This document shows, one piece after another, positions 1 through 7,815 of a DNA stretch of 64,000 bases. The stretch comes from SICU01 sp038045445. GTDB taxonomy: Archaea; Nanobdellota; Nanobdellia; Pacearchaeales; GW2011-AR1. Made by a program: the position numbers and the translations under genes. The notes beneath the pieces were generated by a model. The model worked only from the letters and a program-made list of their open reading frames with translations, did no database searches and was not told the DNA's origin. Positions within the stretch are counted from its first letter, which is position 1; every line of letters begins with the position of its first letter. The DNA lies in NCBI GenBank assembly GCA_038045445.1, contig JBBSYC010000001.1:62001-126000 (forward strand). The letters are read 5' to 3'.

Positions 1-290
1 ATTCTAAAATTATAATTACACAGTTAAATCTTTTTGAGGTTTATTTAAAAGTACTTAGAGATTCTAGTGAAAAAAATGCAGATGAAGTAATAGCTAAGTA
101 TTGCATATTTAGCATAGATTTTGATGAAGAAGTTATAAAAGAAGCAGCAAAACTTAAAATTTTATTAAATAAAAGAGATATCTCCATGACTGATTGTATT
201 GGATACTGTTTGGCTAAACAATTAGATATAAAATTCTTAACAGGAGATAATGCTTTTGAAAAACTTGACAATGTTGAGTTTGTTAAGTAA
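1..290 (+). CDS. PIN-domain protein, C-terminal part (VapC-like toxin)
   Basis: The gene runs in from the left edge; the reading frame is open from base 3 to a TAA at 288-290, about 95 residues. The visible part fits the second half of a PIN domain: a segment ITQLNLFEVYLKVLRD near the edge, then helices, then MTDCIGYCLAKQ with the Asp expected of the third acidic position, then FLTGDNAFEKLDNVEFV with the acidic residues that close PIN active sites. PIN toxins are Mg-dependent RNases, usually paired with a small antitoxin encoded just upstream, which would lie outside the window. Family assignment comes from the motif pattern. The toxin role is inference, because PIN domains also occur in rRNA-processing enzymes. 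Confidence 0.75.
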   Translation, partial: SKIIITQLNLFEVYLKVLRDSSEKNADEVIAKYCIFSIDFDEEVIKEAAKLKILLNKRDISMTDCIGYCLAKQLDIKFLTGDNAFEKLDNVEFVK

Positions 291-321
291 GATTTAAAAA
301 CAACTTTTTGTTTTTGTTTTT

Positions 322-591
322 ATGAATATTGTAAAACAATCTAAACCATTGACATCTGTTAAAAAAGGAGATTTTATAACGGTTAATGGCAAGAAACTTG
401 AGGTTGATGCGCATTATGTTTTTGAAGATTATAAGACTACTAAGGAGATGTTAATTGAGCTTTTTGATTCAAAGACAGATAAAGATTATCAGATAAGGTA
501 TTTTGATGACCAAGTTAATGAGACGCTGAAGTTTTATGAACTTAAAGAGATAGTTTATGAAGAAGTTGATATCGAGAAGATTGAGTGGTGA
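322..591 (+). CDS. Small hypothetical protein (89 aa)
   Basis: An 89-residue acidic, soluble protein that I do not recognise. It starts with an ATG about 25 bases after a TTTAAAAA box, the usual leaderless arrangement in this window, which supports a real gene. The middle (residues 30-80) is rich in Asp, Glu and aromatic residues. No cysteines, signal peptide or membrane segment are seen. It ends one base before the end of the convergent glycosylase gene. It follows the PIN gene but appears to have its own promoter, so a shared role is not implied. Confidence 0.6.
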   Translation: MNIVKQSKPLTSVKKGDFITVNGKKLEVDAHYVFEDYKTTKEMLIELFDSKTDKDYQIRYFDDQVNETLKFYELKEIVYEEVDIEKIEW

Positions 592-592
592 G

Positions 593-1225
593 TTAGAATC
601 TATCTGATTTTCTTCTTTCTTCCTGTAATTCTTTTAAGATCTCATCTGATTTTACTTTAGTTTTTTGATCATATTTTTTATTTTTGAAGCAATCTTCGCT
701 ATGGTCGTTGACTAAACCAGATGCTTGCATAAATGCATAACATATTGTTGAGCCTACGAATTTGAAGCCTTTTTCTTTGAGGGCTTTTGACATTGAATCT
801 GACTCGGGGCTTTTTGATTGATAGTCTTTTATTGTTTTTATTTTATTTTTTATAGTTTTATGATTTACAAATTGCCAAATGTAATTGCTAAATGTTTGTG
901 TTTCTTTTAATTTTAGAAATGCTTTAGCGTTAATTATTGTGCTATCTATTTTTAGTCTGTTTCTTATTATTCCTGCATCTTGCATTAATCTTTGTTTATC
1001 TTCTTCTGTGTAATTTGATATAATCTTTGGGTTAAAATTATCAAATGCTTTTCTAAAATTTTCTCTTTTGTTTATTATTGTATTCCAACTTAATCCTGCT
1101 TGAAAGGCATCTAGTACAAGGTATTCAAATAGTTTCTGGTCGTCTTTTAGAGGAGTTCCCCATTCTTTATCATGATATTCAATCATTAAAGGGTTCTCAT
1201 TTACCCAAGGACATCTTTTTAGCAT
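593..1225 (-). CDS. tag: DNA-3-methyladenine glycosylase I
   Basis: Excises 3-methyladenine from alkylated DNA, the first step of base excision repair. The 210-residue protein opens with CPWVNENPLMIEYHDKEWG, the family N-terminus. The paired zinc ligands are Cys5 and His18 at the start and His/Cys in VNDHSEDC near residues 175-180, matching the zinc 'snap' of the Tag family. The helix-hairpin-helix core includes LDAFQAGLSWNTIINKR and DAGIIRNRLKI. It is transcribed divergently from gatA and convergently with the small gene before it. Tag is mainly a bacterial family, so lateral acquisition is plausible. No second repair gene is next to it; an endonuclease III gene lies at 28 kb. Confidence 0.93.
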   Translation of the reverse strand: MLKRCPWVNENPLMIEYHDKEWGTPLKDDQKLFEYLVLDAFQAGLSWNTIINKRENFRKAFDNFNPKIISNYTEEDKQRLMQDAGIIRNRLKIDSTIINAKAFLKLKETQTFSNYIWQFVNHKTIKNKIKTIKDYQSKSPESDSMSKALKEKGFKFVGSTICYAFMQASGLVNDHSEDCFKNKKYDQKTKVKSDEILKELQEERRKSDRF

Positions 1226-1294
1226 TTTAATAAGAAATTTCTTTTGATTTAAATCCTTCGGAAAGTATTTAACCTGTTTTTTTAATTAATTGGA

Positions 1295-2602
1295 ATGGGT
1301 ATTGTGGAAGATAAGGTGAAGGTTTACTTATCTAGGATAAAAGAATATAATAAATTGGTTAATGCTTTTATTGAATTGAGTAATGAAAATGAAATTCTTT
1401 CTGAAGCTAGAATGCTTGACTCTAAAACTAAGAAAGGAAGACTTTATGGTTATGTTATCGGAGTAAAGAGCAATATTTGCGTAAAGGGGTTACATGCTTC
1501 TTGCGCTTCTAAAACTCTTGAGGATTATAAAGCACCTTATGATGCTACTGCAGTTAAAAGAATTAAAGAAGAGGATGGCCTCATTATAGGAATGCTTAAT
1601 TGTGATGAATTTGCATGTGGTTGGACTGGAGAAACAAGCGCTTTTGGAAAATCTCATAACCCTGCGGTTCCAGACCATATATCAGGAGGGTCTTCTTCTG
1701 GTGCGGCGGTTGCTGTTGCTGCAGGTTTTTGTGATGTTGCTTTGGGAAGCGATACTGGGGGGAGCATAAGAGTTCCTTCTTCATTTTGCGGTGTTGTTGG
1801 TGTAAAGCCCAGCTATGGTTGCGTTTCCAGATATGGGTTGATTGATTTGTCAATGTCTCTTGATCAAATAGGACCTATTTCTAAGAATGTTTCTGATTCT
1901 GTTTTGTTGTTAGATGTAATAAAAGGTTTGGATGAAAGAGACACTACTACTTTTAATTCTAAACCTATTAAGATTGAGAAAATTAGCAAAATCAAATATG
2001 GAATTGTTAGAGTTTCAGAAGTTGATTCAAGAATATTAGATTTGATTGACTCTTTTTTGGCAAAAATCTCAAGTAAATTAAAATGGTCTGAGAAAAAGGT
2101 TAATTTGAAATATATTAATTTTGGGATTCAGACTTATCATCCTTTGGTATGGACAGAGTTCTTTTCTGCTACTCGCAGAATGGATGGAAGACGATTTGGT
2201 AAAAAAATAGAAGAATCCGCAGGTCCTGAAGTTTTAAGGAGAATTTTAGGGGGAAGCGAAATTTCAAGAGCGGAATTTAAGGGCCAATATTATCAGAAGG
2301 CACTTGCCGCCAAGGATTTAATCAAGAGAGAGTTTGATAATGTCTTTAAGGAAGTTGATTGCTTAATAATGCCTACTGTTCCGATGTTGCCTTGGAAGTT
2401 TGGTACAGAGGTTTCTATGAACAAGTTATATGCTATAGATGCTTTAACTATTCCCGGAAACCTTGCGGGTGTTTGTGCTATTTCTATCCCTATTGGAAAA
2501 ATAGAGAGTAAACCTGTTGGATTGCAGGTTGTTTGTGCTAAAGGGGATGAGAGCAGGATGTTTAGTATTGCTAAGGAGATAGAAAACATTGTGAAAGAGT
2601 AA
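1295..2602 (+). CDS. gatA: Glutamyl-tRNA(Gln)/aspartyl-tRNA(Asn) amidotransferase subunit A
   Basis: Amidase subunit of GatCAB, which converts misacylated Glu-tRNA(Gln) or Asp-tRNA(Asn) to the correct amide using glutamine-derived ammonia. The 435-residue protein carries the amidase-signature triad: Lys58 in GVKSN, the cis-Ser near 133 in the GGSSSGAAVA stretch, and the nucleophile Ser157 in GSDTGGSIR. It is shorter than most bacterial GatA (about 480), mainly through trimmed loops. GatB and GatC are not in this window, so the complex must be encoded elsewhere. A TATTTAAC-like box about 25 bases upstream of the ATG suggests a nearly leaderless transcript. Other amidase-signature enzymes are possible, but the overall pattern fits GatA best. 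Confidence 0.9.
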   Translation: MGIVEDKVKVYLSRIKEYNKLVNAFIELSNENEILSEARMLDSKTKKGRLYGYVIGVKSNICVKGLHASCASKTLEDYKAPYDATAVKRIKEEDGLIIGMLNCDEFACGWTGETSAFGKSHNPAVPDHISGGSSSGAAVAVAAGFCDVALGSDTGGSIRVPSSFCGVVGVKPSYGCVSRYGLIDLSMSLDQIGPISKNVSDSVLLLDVIKGLDERDTTTFNSKPIKIEKISKIKYGIVRVSEVDSRILDLIDSFLAKISSKLKWSEKKVNLKYINFGIQTYHPLVWTEFFSATRRMDGRRFGKKIEESAGPEVLRRILGGSEISRAEFKGQYYQKALAAKDLIKREFDNVFKEVDCLIMPTVPMLPWKFGTEVSMNKLYAIDALTIPGNLAGVCAISIPIGKIESKPVGLQVVCAKGDESRMFSIAKEIENIVKE

Positions 2603-2638
2603 CGGCTATTTTAAAAAGTTTTTATTCTTTAGAACGTC

Positions 2639-3304
2639 ATGAAATTTGGAGATTTGGATATAGAATTTTTAGGACATTCAGGTTTTCTTTTGAGATTTAA
2701 GAACAAAAATATTTTTGTTGACCCTTATAGAGTTTCTGATTCTCTTCTTAAAGCCGATGTAATTTTGATTACTCATAGCCATAGCGACCATTGTAGCATA
2801 AGAGACATACAAAAAATTTCGGATAAGAAGACGGTGGTTTTGTGTCCTGTTGATTGTCATAGCACTTTGATGAAGGTCAAGAATGTTGAGGTGCATATTG
2901 TAGAAGGGGAAGATATCTTAGACTTTAGAACATTTAAGATAGAATGTGTTCCTGCATACACCTTCAATAAACATCATCCTCAAAATGAGGGGTGGTTGGG
3001 ATATGTTTTGAAATTTGGAAATAGTATAGTCTATTTTGCGGGAGATACAGATTTGACTCCTGAATTAAAGAATCTTAGCGGTTATGGAAAAAAAAGTAAT
3101 AATTTTATTGTTGCTCTCCCAATTTCAGGCAATGTTGTTATGAATTACATAACTGCTGTAAATGCAGCTTCTTTATTAAATCCAAATTTAGCAATCCCCC
3201 ATGGGTATGGGGCGGGGGTTTATGGAACTACTGAAGATGCAAGGAAATTTGTCGAGCTTTGTTCACTTAAGGGTATAAGGGCAGAGATTTTGAATAAAAA
3301 GTAA
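2639..3304 (+). CDS. Metallo-beta-lactamase-fold hydrolase (UPF0173-like)
   Basis: A 221-residue metallo-hydrolase of the beta-lactamase superfamily, closest in layout to the UPF0173 group of uncharacterised metal-dependent hydrolases. Visible motifs are ITHSHSDHCS (the HxHxDH metal site, residues about 43-51), a later FAGDTD strand carrying a bridging aspartate, and PHGYGAGVYG near the C-terminus in place of the last histidine motif. No signal peptide or added domains. It begins 36 bases after gatA and precedes the deoxyhypusine synthase gene on the same strand. The substrate cannot be told from the sequence. Confidence 0.85.
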   Translation: MKFGDLDIEFLGHSGFLLRFKNKNIFVDPYRVSDSLLKADVILITHSHSDHCSIRDIQKISDKKTVVLCPVDCHSTLMKVKNVEVHIVEGEDILDFRTFKIECVPAYTFNKHHPQNEGWLGYVLKFGNSIVYFAGDTDLTPELKNLSGYGKKSNNFIVALPISGNVVMNYITAVNAASLLNPNLAIPHGYGAGVYGTTEDARKFVELCSLKGIRAEILNKK

Positions 3305-3342
3305 TTAGATAATCTTAAAAAGGATTTTATTTGATTTTTAAT

Positions 3343-4326
3343 ATGGATAATGAAAAGGTTGCACGTGAGAATCTGCTTCGGAGTAGCGAGGAGTTTTTTG
3401 GTGAAAGTGTTGAAGGATACAATTTTGACTACGGAGTCGATTATAATAAATTAATTTCTTTTTTTGGTTCTAGTGGATTTCAGGCGACTAACTTGTCAAG
3501 AGCTATTGAAATAACAAATAATATGATTCGTGATAATTCTTTTGTTTTTCTGGGATATACTTCTAACATGGTATCTTCAGGGCTTAGAGGTATTATTCGT
3601 TTTCTTGTTGAGCATAAAAAAGTAAATGTTCTCGTGACTACCTGCGGGGGAATAGAAGAGGATATAATAAAATGTCTCGGGGACTTTAAAATTGGACGGT
3701 TTAATGCTGATGGTACTTTGCTTCGCAAAAAAGGAATTAATAGAATAGGCAATATTTTTGTTCCAAATTCAAGGTATGTTGCATTTGAGAAGTTTGTTCA
3801 GCCGATTCTTGAGGAAATTTATCAAGAAAGCAAGAAGACTGGAAAACCTGTTTGCGGAAATGAATTGATATGGAAACTTGGAGAAAAAATTGATGACAAG
3901 AATAGTATTTATTATTGGGCTTATAAAAATAAAATTCCTGTTTATTGCCCTGCTCTTCTTGACGGAGCACTAGGAGATAATATTTATTTCTTTAAATTTA
4001 AAAGACCTGATTTTATTATTGATTGCACAGGGGATGTTGTTTGGTTTAATAATGCTACAATTGGTTTGAAGAAATCTGGAGCAATAATTCTTGGAGCTGG
4101 AGTTATCAAACATGCTATTCTTAATGCGAATATGTTGCGCAATGGTCTTGACTATTGTGTTTACATTAATACCTCTCAAGAATATGATGGTTCTGATGCG
4201 GGAGCTATGCCTGATGAAGCTGTTTCATGGGGAAAGATATTGCCTAATGCTCAAAGTGTGAAGGTTTTTGCTGATGCCACTATTGTTTTTCCTTTAATTG
4301 TTGCTGGGAGTTTTGCCAAAATCTAG
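3343..4326 (+). CDS. dys: Deoxyhypusine synthase
   Basis: Transfers the butylamine group of spermidine to a lysine of aIF5A, the NAD-dependent first step of hypusine formation in archaea. I place the start at the ATG at 3343 rather than the upstream in-frame TTG at 3331. This gives 327 residues. The C-terminus holds the diagnostic active site: PDEAVSWGK with catalytic Lys298, followed by VKVFADATIVFPL. The NAD-binding glycine-rich region is in the middle (GYTSNMVSSGLRG and VTTCGG). The aIF5A gene is not adjacent. This gene alone strongly supports an archaeal or eukaryotic source. Confidence 0.95.
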   Translation: MDNEKVARENLLRSSEEFFGESVEGYNFDYGVDYNKLISFFGSSGFQATNLSRAIEITNNMIRDNSFVFLGYTSNMVSSGLRGIIRFLVEHKKVNVLVTTCGGIEEDIIKCLGDFKIGRFNADGTLLRKKGINRIGNIFVPNSRYVAFEKFVQPILEEIYQESKKTGKPVCGNELIWKLGEKIDDKNSIYYWAYKNKIPVYCPALLDGALGDNIYFFKFKRPDFIIDCTGDVVWFNNATIGLKKSGAIILGAGVIKHAILNANMLRNGLDYCVYINTSQEYDGSDAGAMPDEAVSWGKILPNAQSVKVFADATIVFPLIVAGSFAKI

Positions 4327-4407
4327 TATTTTATGTATTTAAGATAATCAAAATTGATTATTATGTGGTATGAAAATATTTAAATACTACTAATCTTTTT
4401 ATTATAT

Positions 4408-5109
4408 ATGAAAAAAATAGAATTGTTAAGAGTACTTGAGAAATATCCATTGTTTACATTTAACGAGTTTGTTAAAATTACTGGAAAGAGCATTAAATAT
4501 TCTAGGACTTACATATATAGATTAAAAAAAGATAAACTAATATTTGAAATTGAGAAGGGTAAATATACTCTTAAAGATAACCCTCTGATATTTGCCTCTT
4601 TTATAACTGCTCCTTCTTATATTAGTTTTTGGACTGCTTTGAGATTTTATAATGTTACTGATCAGCTTCCAAATGAGATAATGGTAGCTTCTAAAAGATC
4701 TAAAAAAGAGATAACTTTTCTGAATGCTAAAATAAAATTCTATAAAGTGAAATATTTATGGGGATATCGAAAAATTAGATACAATAATTTTGATATATTC
4801 ATTGCAGAATTAGAGAAGAGCATTATTGATTCTGTTGCATCTGGTCTGGTTCCTTTGAGCGAGATTGTAGATGTATTGATAAATGAAGAGATTAATACTC
4901 TAAAACTTAAGGAATTTGCGATTAAAACTGGAAGTAAATCATTAATAAAAAGAATTGGATTCTTACTGGATAAAATCAAAGTTGATGCTGATGAAATGCT
5001 TAAGTATATTGACTATAATTATATAATATTAGATATTAATAATAAAAGTAAAGGTGATAAAAATAAAAAATGGAGGATAATTGATAATTTGAGCTATGAT
5101 TTCACTTGA
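4408..5109 (+). CDS. AbiEi-like antitoxin / transcriptional regulator
   Basis: A 233-residue protein of the AbiEi (type IV antitoxin, COG5340-like) family. The N-terminal 60 residues look like a winged helix (FNEFVKITGKSIKYSRTYIY, then RLKKDKLI). A typical middle domain follows, with APSYISFWTALRFYN and VTDQLPNEIMVAS. In characterised AbiE systems this protein represses its operon and counters the nucleotidyltransferase toxin. The stop overlaps the next gene by 14 bases, the standard AbiEi-AbiEii arrangement. Upstream (4370-4400) the sequence is very AT-rich with TATA-like runs. The last 25 residues are rich in Lys and Asn. Activity as an abortive-infection system is inferred from family membership and gene order. 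Confidence 0.85.
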   Translation: MKKIELLRVLEKYPLFTFNEFVKITGKSIKYSRTYIYRLKKDKLIFEIEKGKYTLKDNPLIFASFITAPSYISFWTALRFYNVTDQLPNEIMVASKRSKKEITFLNAKIKFYKVKYLWGYRKIRYNNFDIFIAELEKSIIDSVASGLVPLSEIVDVLINEEINTLKLKEFAIKTGSKSLIKRIGFLLDKIKVDADEMLKYIDYNYIILDINNKSKGDKNKKWRIIDNLSYDFT

Positions 5110-5866
5110 AGATTTAAGGAATATTGCTAGAGTAAAAAGCATTAGTAATATTGGGTATGCTGAGAAGGATTATTTGCTTGATTTGATACTTTTTTCAATC
5201 TCTAAGAATACAAAAGATGAACTTGTTTTCAAAGGAGGTACTTGTCTTTACAAAATTTATAAAATTAACCGGTTTAGCGAAGATATAGATTTTAGTGCTG
5301 TTAAAGAGATTGATTTTAGAAGTTTAATTAACAAGATAATTATTGATTTGCGTTTGTTTGGTATTGAGGCAACTACTAAAGAGAAAAAAGAGAGATATAA
5401 TACTACCCTAATAGCTTTGCATGCTAAAGGTCCGCTTTATAATGGAAATTCAAATTCTTTGTGCAATATAAGAATAGATATAAACACTAAGTCGGAGGTT
5501 AATTTTAAACCTGTTTTGCATAGATATAACTCTTTATATTCAGAAATCTCTGAATATTCTCTTCTTGTTATGTCTAAAGAGGAGATTTTAGCTGAAAAGA
5601 TAAGAGCAATTATTAACAGAGATAAAGCAAGAGATGTTTATGATTTATGGTTTTTACTTGAAAATGGAGTAAAGATTGATAAGTCTCTGATTGAAAAGAA
5701 ACTGGAATATTATGAAAAGATGTTTGATTATAGTGAGTTTATAAAAAGAATTAAAGATAAGAAAAAATTGTGGGGTGTTGAGATTGGACGGTTGATAATG
5801 GGACAAGTTCCTGATTTTAAGGTTGTAGAAGAAACTATTATTAAGAAGACTATGGGATTGAAGTAA
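5096..5866 (+). CDS. AbiEii-like nucleotidyltransferase toxin
   Basis: A 256-residue DNA-polymerase-beta-fold nucleotidyltransferase of the AbiEii family. Diagnostic pieces are FKGGTCLYK (residues 46-53), RFSEDIDFS (59-67, with both metal-binding aspartates), and LAEKIRAIINRDKARDVYDLW (about 167-187), whose Lys/Arg and Asp are conserved in the family. Known members act as toxins by modifying tRNA or other targets with nucleotides. It overlaps its antitoxin gene by 14 bases, so the pair is surely co-translated. Length and motifs are complete, suggesting an active toxin. A three-hairpin non-coding stretch follows directly downstream. Confidence 0.88.
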   Translation: MISLEDLRNIARVKSISNIGYAEKDYLLDLILFSISKNTKDELVFKGGTCLYKIYKINRFSEDIDFSAVKEIDFRSLINKIIIDLRLFGIEATTKEKKERYNTTLIALHAKGPLYNGNSNSLCNIRIDINTKSEVNFKPVLHRYNSLYSEISEYSLLVMSKEEILAEKIRAIINRDKARDVYDLWFLLENGVKIDKSLIEKKLEYYEKMFDYSEFIKRIKDKKKLWGVEIGRLIMGQVPDFKVVEETIIKKTMGLK

Positions 5867-5882
5867 TTTGAATACTAGTTGA

Positions 5883-6013
5883 AATCTCAGATCTTTAAGT
5901 TTGATTTACAGTTTGCTGAGATTCTCAACGGTAATCACAAAACACAAACAAACTAGGGCAGAGTTTTGTGATCTTTTCTGTCAGATAAGTATATCTTTTT
6001 GTATACTTGACTG
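5883..6013. other. Three consecutive stem-loops in the AbiE/HIT intergenic region
   Basis: The roughly 210-base gap between two convergent genes holds three clear inverted repeats. They are an 8-bp stem (5883-5890 with 5916-5923), a perfect 10-bp stem (5934-5943 with 5963-5972, 19-nt loop), and a perfect 7-bp stem (5987-5993 with 6002-6008, 8-nt loop), the last extended by CAG/CTG across a small internal loop. No coding potential is seen. It could be a non-coding RNA, a bidirectional terminator or a remnant of a small element; the strand cannot be decided. Confidence 0.4.
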
Positions 6014-6079
6014 GATAAAAGGTTTAATCTTTGAATGTTTTTGCTGATTTTTGTTGGTTGTGTGGTGTAGGGAGTTTTG

Positions 6080-6493
6080 CTAAGAACCAATATTCTTTAG
6101 AATAATATTCTTCATTTCTTCCATTTTTTCCTTAGGCTGTGCTTGCCTTTCTGGAACATCTTCTTGATCTGCAATTAACTTCCTTAGGTTTGATTTTGTC
6201 GGAACTATGTGTAAATGAAAATGTTCTTGACTTTTATGCTTTCCAGTATTGATATGAAATATTGGATCTTGATTTGATGATCTCTTTACTGCTTCTTTTA
6301 ATTTTTCTACTAATTGAAAAAAGTTTTTGAGTTCTTTTCCAGATAATTCACTTATTTTTTCGACGTGTCTTTTAGGTAAAATCATTATATGACCTAACTT
6401 TAACGGGGATGTTGGAATAATACTAAATGTATCTTCATTTTCTTCAATGATCCTATAATTTTCTTGTTGTGCTTCACATAATCCACATTGCAT
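6080..6493 (-). CDS. HIT-family protein (histidine triad hydrolase)
   Basis: A 137-residue HIT-domain nucleotide hydrolase or transferase. The histidine triad HFHLHIVP lies at residues 91-98, with His93 the expected nucleophile. Upstream are the conserved strand HIMILPKRHV and a possible zinc pair CGLC at residues 3-6. Typical substrates are AMP-linked amines or dinucleoside polyphosphates; the natural substrate here is unknown. The C-terminus is a Lys/Glu-rich helix. It is convergent with the AbiE genes and has its own upstream region (6494-6540) shared with the divergent antitoxin gene. Confidence 0.9.
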   Translation of the reverse strand: MQCGLCEAQQENYRIIEENEDTFSIIPTSPLKLGHIMILPKRHVEKISELSGKELKNFFQLVEKLKEAVKRSSNQDPIFHINTGKHKSQEHFHLHIVPTKSNLRKLIADQEDVPERQAQPKEKMEEMKNIILKNIGS

Positions 6494-6597
6494 CTTTCTT
6501 TTTTAATTGCTTACTTTATATTAGTTATTGTTTCCATTTTAGAACATAATAAAAATTAATACTAAGATTTAAATACTATCAAGTAGTATTAAGTAGT

Positions 6598-6825
6598 ATG
6601 GAAAACATTAGTTTGAAATTGGAGATTGGATTTCTTCATGCAATAGAGAAAGTAATGAAGAGGCATAATTATACGACTAAGACTGAATTTATTCGCGAGT
6701 CTATTCGCGATAAAATACGCAGACTTGAGGAAAAGGAAATACTAGAAGATAAGGATATGATGTCTCAAATTAGAAGAAGTGAAAGAAATAGGAAAAAAGG
6801 CAAGACTTGGGAATCTAAGTATTAA
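6598..6825 (+). CDS. Ribbon-helix-helix antitoxin-like protein
   Basis: A 75-residue ribbon-helix-helix (CopG/Arc-type) protein. The N-terminus ENISLKLEIGFLHAIE gives the DNA-binding strand and first helix; TTKTEFIRESIRDKIRR gives the second helix. The tail EEKEILEDKDMMSQIRRSE is the toxin-wrapping type of C-terminus seen in RelB-like antitoxins. No RelE/ParE toxin follows; the next gene is convergent and unrelated, so this is an orphan antitoxin. The sequence just before the ATG contains a directly repeated AAGTAGTATxAAGTAGTAT block (about 6579-6599) that could be its own operator. The 37-residue reading frame at 7580 repeats its tail. Confidence 0.8.
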   Translation: MENISLKLEIGFLHAIEKVMKRHNYTTKTEFIRESIRDKIRRLEEKEILEDKDMMSQIRRSERNRKKGKTWESKY

Positions 6826-7175
6826 TGCGAAAGAATCATACTCTTATTATAAGGAGAGATTATGCTAGTATTAATTTGATTTTGCACTCCTGATGCTGAA
6901 ACTTCAAATGTTATTTGAGCCCAATTTCTTCCATATTGGACACTAAAATTTCCCTTTAGCATCTTTGGTTTTTTAATTTCTTTTAGAAAGGGAAAGTATT
7001 CTGAAGCATTAAAAAACTCAAGACCAACTACAGAACCATCAAAGCCATAATCTATGACTACATCTCCTTTTGGAAGCTCTAGATCAAAGCTAAATTTTGA
7101 TTTATTGCCTTCGCTATGTAATGAGATAATGTCCTCATCTGAATCATAGCTTACTTTGAAAGATTTTTTCTCCAT
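6822..7175 (-). CDS. DUF2283-like protein, partner of the DUF4258-like gene
   Basis: A 117-residue protein beginning KSFKVSYDSDEDIISL, which matches the strand pattern of DUF2283 proteins (YD.EADxxYI). It continues with VVIDYGFDGSVVGLEFFNAS, equivalent to the IIDLD-GxIxGIEIxNxS stretch of that family. The rest (residues 70-117) is a beta-rich extension that the family normally lacks. Its start overlaps the end of the upstream DUF4258-like gene by 25 bases, so the two are co-translated. The same gene order occurs again at 35.9-36.3 kb. DUF2283 proteins are proposed antitoxins of DUF4258 partners; that function is inference here. It ends convergently, overlapping the preceding antitoxin gene by 4 bases. 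Confidence 0.65.
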   Translation of the reverse strand: MEKKSFKVSYDSDEDIISLHSEGNKSKFSFDLELPKGDVVIDYGFDGSVVGLEFFNASEYFPFLKEIKKPKMLKGNFSVQYGRNWAQITFEVSASGVQNQINTSIISPYNKSMILSH

Positions 7176-7504
7176 AGTTTTTCAGCCTTTTTACTTGTTT
7201 TAATTACGTTGATTATGTTTAAATCCTTTTCTGCGTAAGATATTACTATAATTATTGAATATTTTGAACTTATCTTGTAAATTAACTTATAGCGAGTTTC
7301 TTCTTTTCCCTTTAATATAACTTTTTGTTTTTGTGCATAATATGGTTGTTTTGTAAGAATTAAATCAATTACTAAATCTTGGTTTACTCCTCTATCTTCC
7401 ATCTTTTCAAGAGAATAATCCGTAAAATTTAATCTATCTTTAAAATATTGCTGATTTGTTTCAGTTACTGTTTTGATTAATTCTAATAAGTCTTTATTTT
7501 CCAC
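7151..7504 (-). CDS. DUF4258-like putative toxin
   Basis: A 117-residue protein with the DUF4258 pattern: FTDYSLEKMEDRGVNQDLV (the conserved HAxxRMxxRxI-type helix with His replaced by Tyr), then a strand LKGKEETRYKLIYKI, then SIIIVISYAEKDLNIINVI. The fold is RelE-like, and members are usually regarded as mRNA interferase-type toxins. It has an extra N-terminal helix (residues 1-25). It is the first gene of a two-gene unit with the DUF2283-like gene. The loss of the conserved histidine makes activity uncertain. Confidence 0.62.
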   Translation of the reverse strand: MENKDLLELIKTVTETNQQYFKDRLNFTDYSLEKMEDRGVNQDLVIDLILTKQPYYAQKQKVILKGKEETRYKLIYKISSKYSIIIVISYAEKDLNIINVIKTSKKAEKLWRKNLSK

Positions 7505-7579
7505 AATATTAATTTGCTTTTTAGTATATATTTTTTACTAATTGCAAAAATTATTAAACTCTTAATTATTACTTGATTA

Positions 7580-7693
7580 ATGAAGAAAATGACTGAGGAA
7601 GAAGAGATACTTGCAGATAAGGATATGATGGAACAACTCAAAGAAAGCGAGAAAAATAGAAAAAAAGGTATTTCTTATAAGTTTGATTACTAA
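7580..7693 (+). pseudogene. 37-aa fragment of an antitoxin tail
   Basis: A short reading frame from the ATG at 7580 to TAA at 7691-7693. Its sequence EEEILADKDMMEQLKESEKNR is clearly a copy of the C-terminal tail of the ribbon-helix-helix antitoxin at 6598 (EEKEILEDKDMMSQIRRSERN), but the DNA-binding half is absent. It may be a decayed antitoxin gene or a minimal toxin-neutralising peptide. No toxin gene is next to it; ftsZ follows. A promoter cannot be told apart from the general AT-rich background. Confidence 0.55.
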
Positions 7694-7791
7694 TTTTTGT
7701 TTTTTGTTGCTTCTATTTCATTACTAAAACCTACTTTTTTATTACACACAATTATTTAAACTCAAACGAACTTTTCGTTTCAATTATTTGA

Positions 7792-7799
7792 AAGGAGGT
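7792..7799 (+). promoter_or_regulatory. Strong Shine-Dalgarno sequence of ftsZ
   Basis: AAGGAGGT is one of only two near-perfect anti-16S sites noticed (the other precedes the pilin at 45013). It is directly abutted by an ATG at 7800 that opens only eight codons, while the FtsZ frame starts at 7816, 16 bases after the site. The spacing is longer than the usual 5-9 bases. Confidence 0.6.
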
Positions 7800-7815
7800 A
7801 TGAAAAAAAGAAAAA

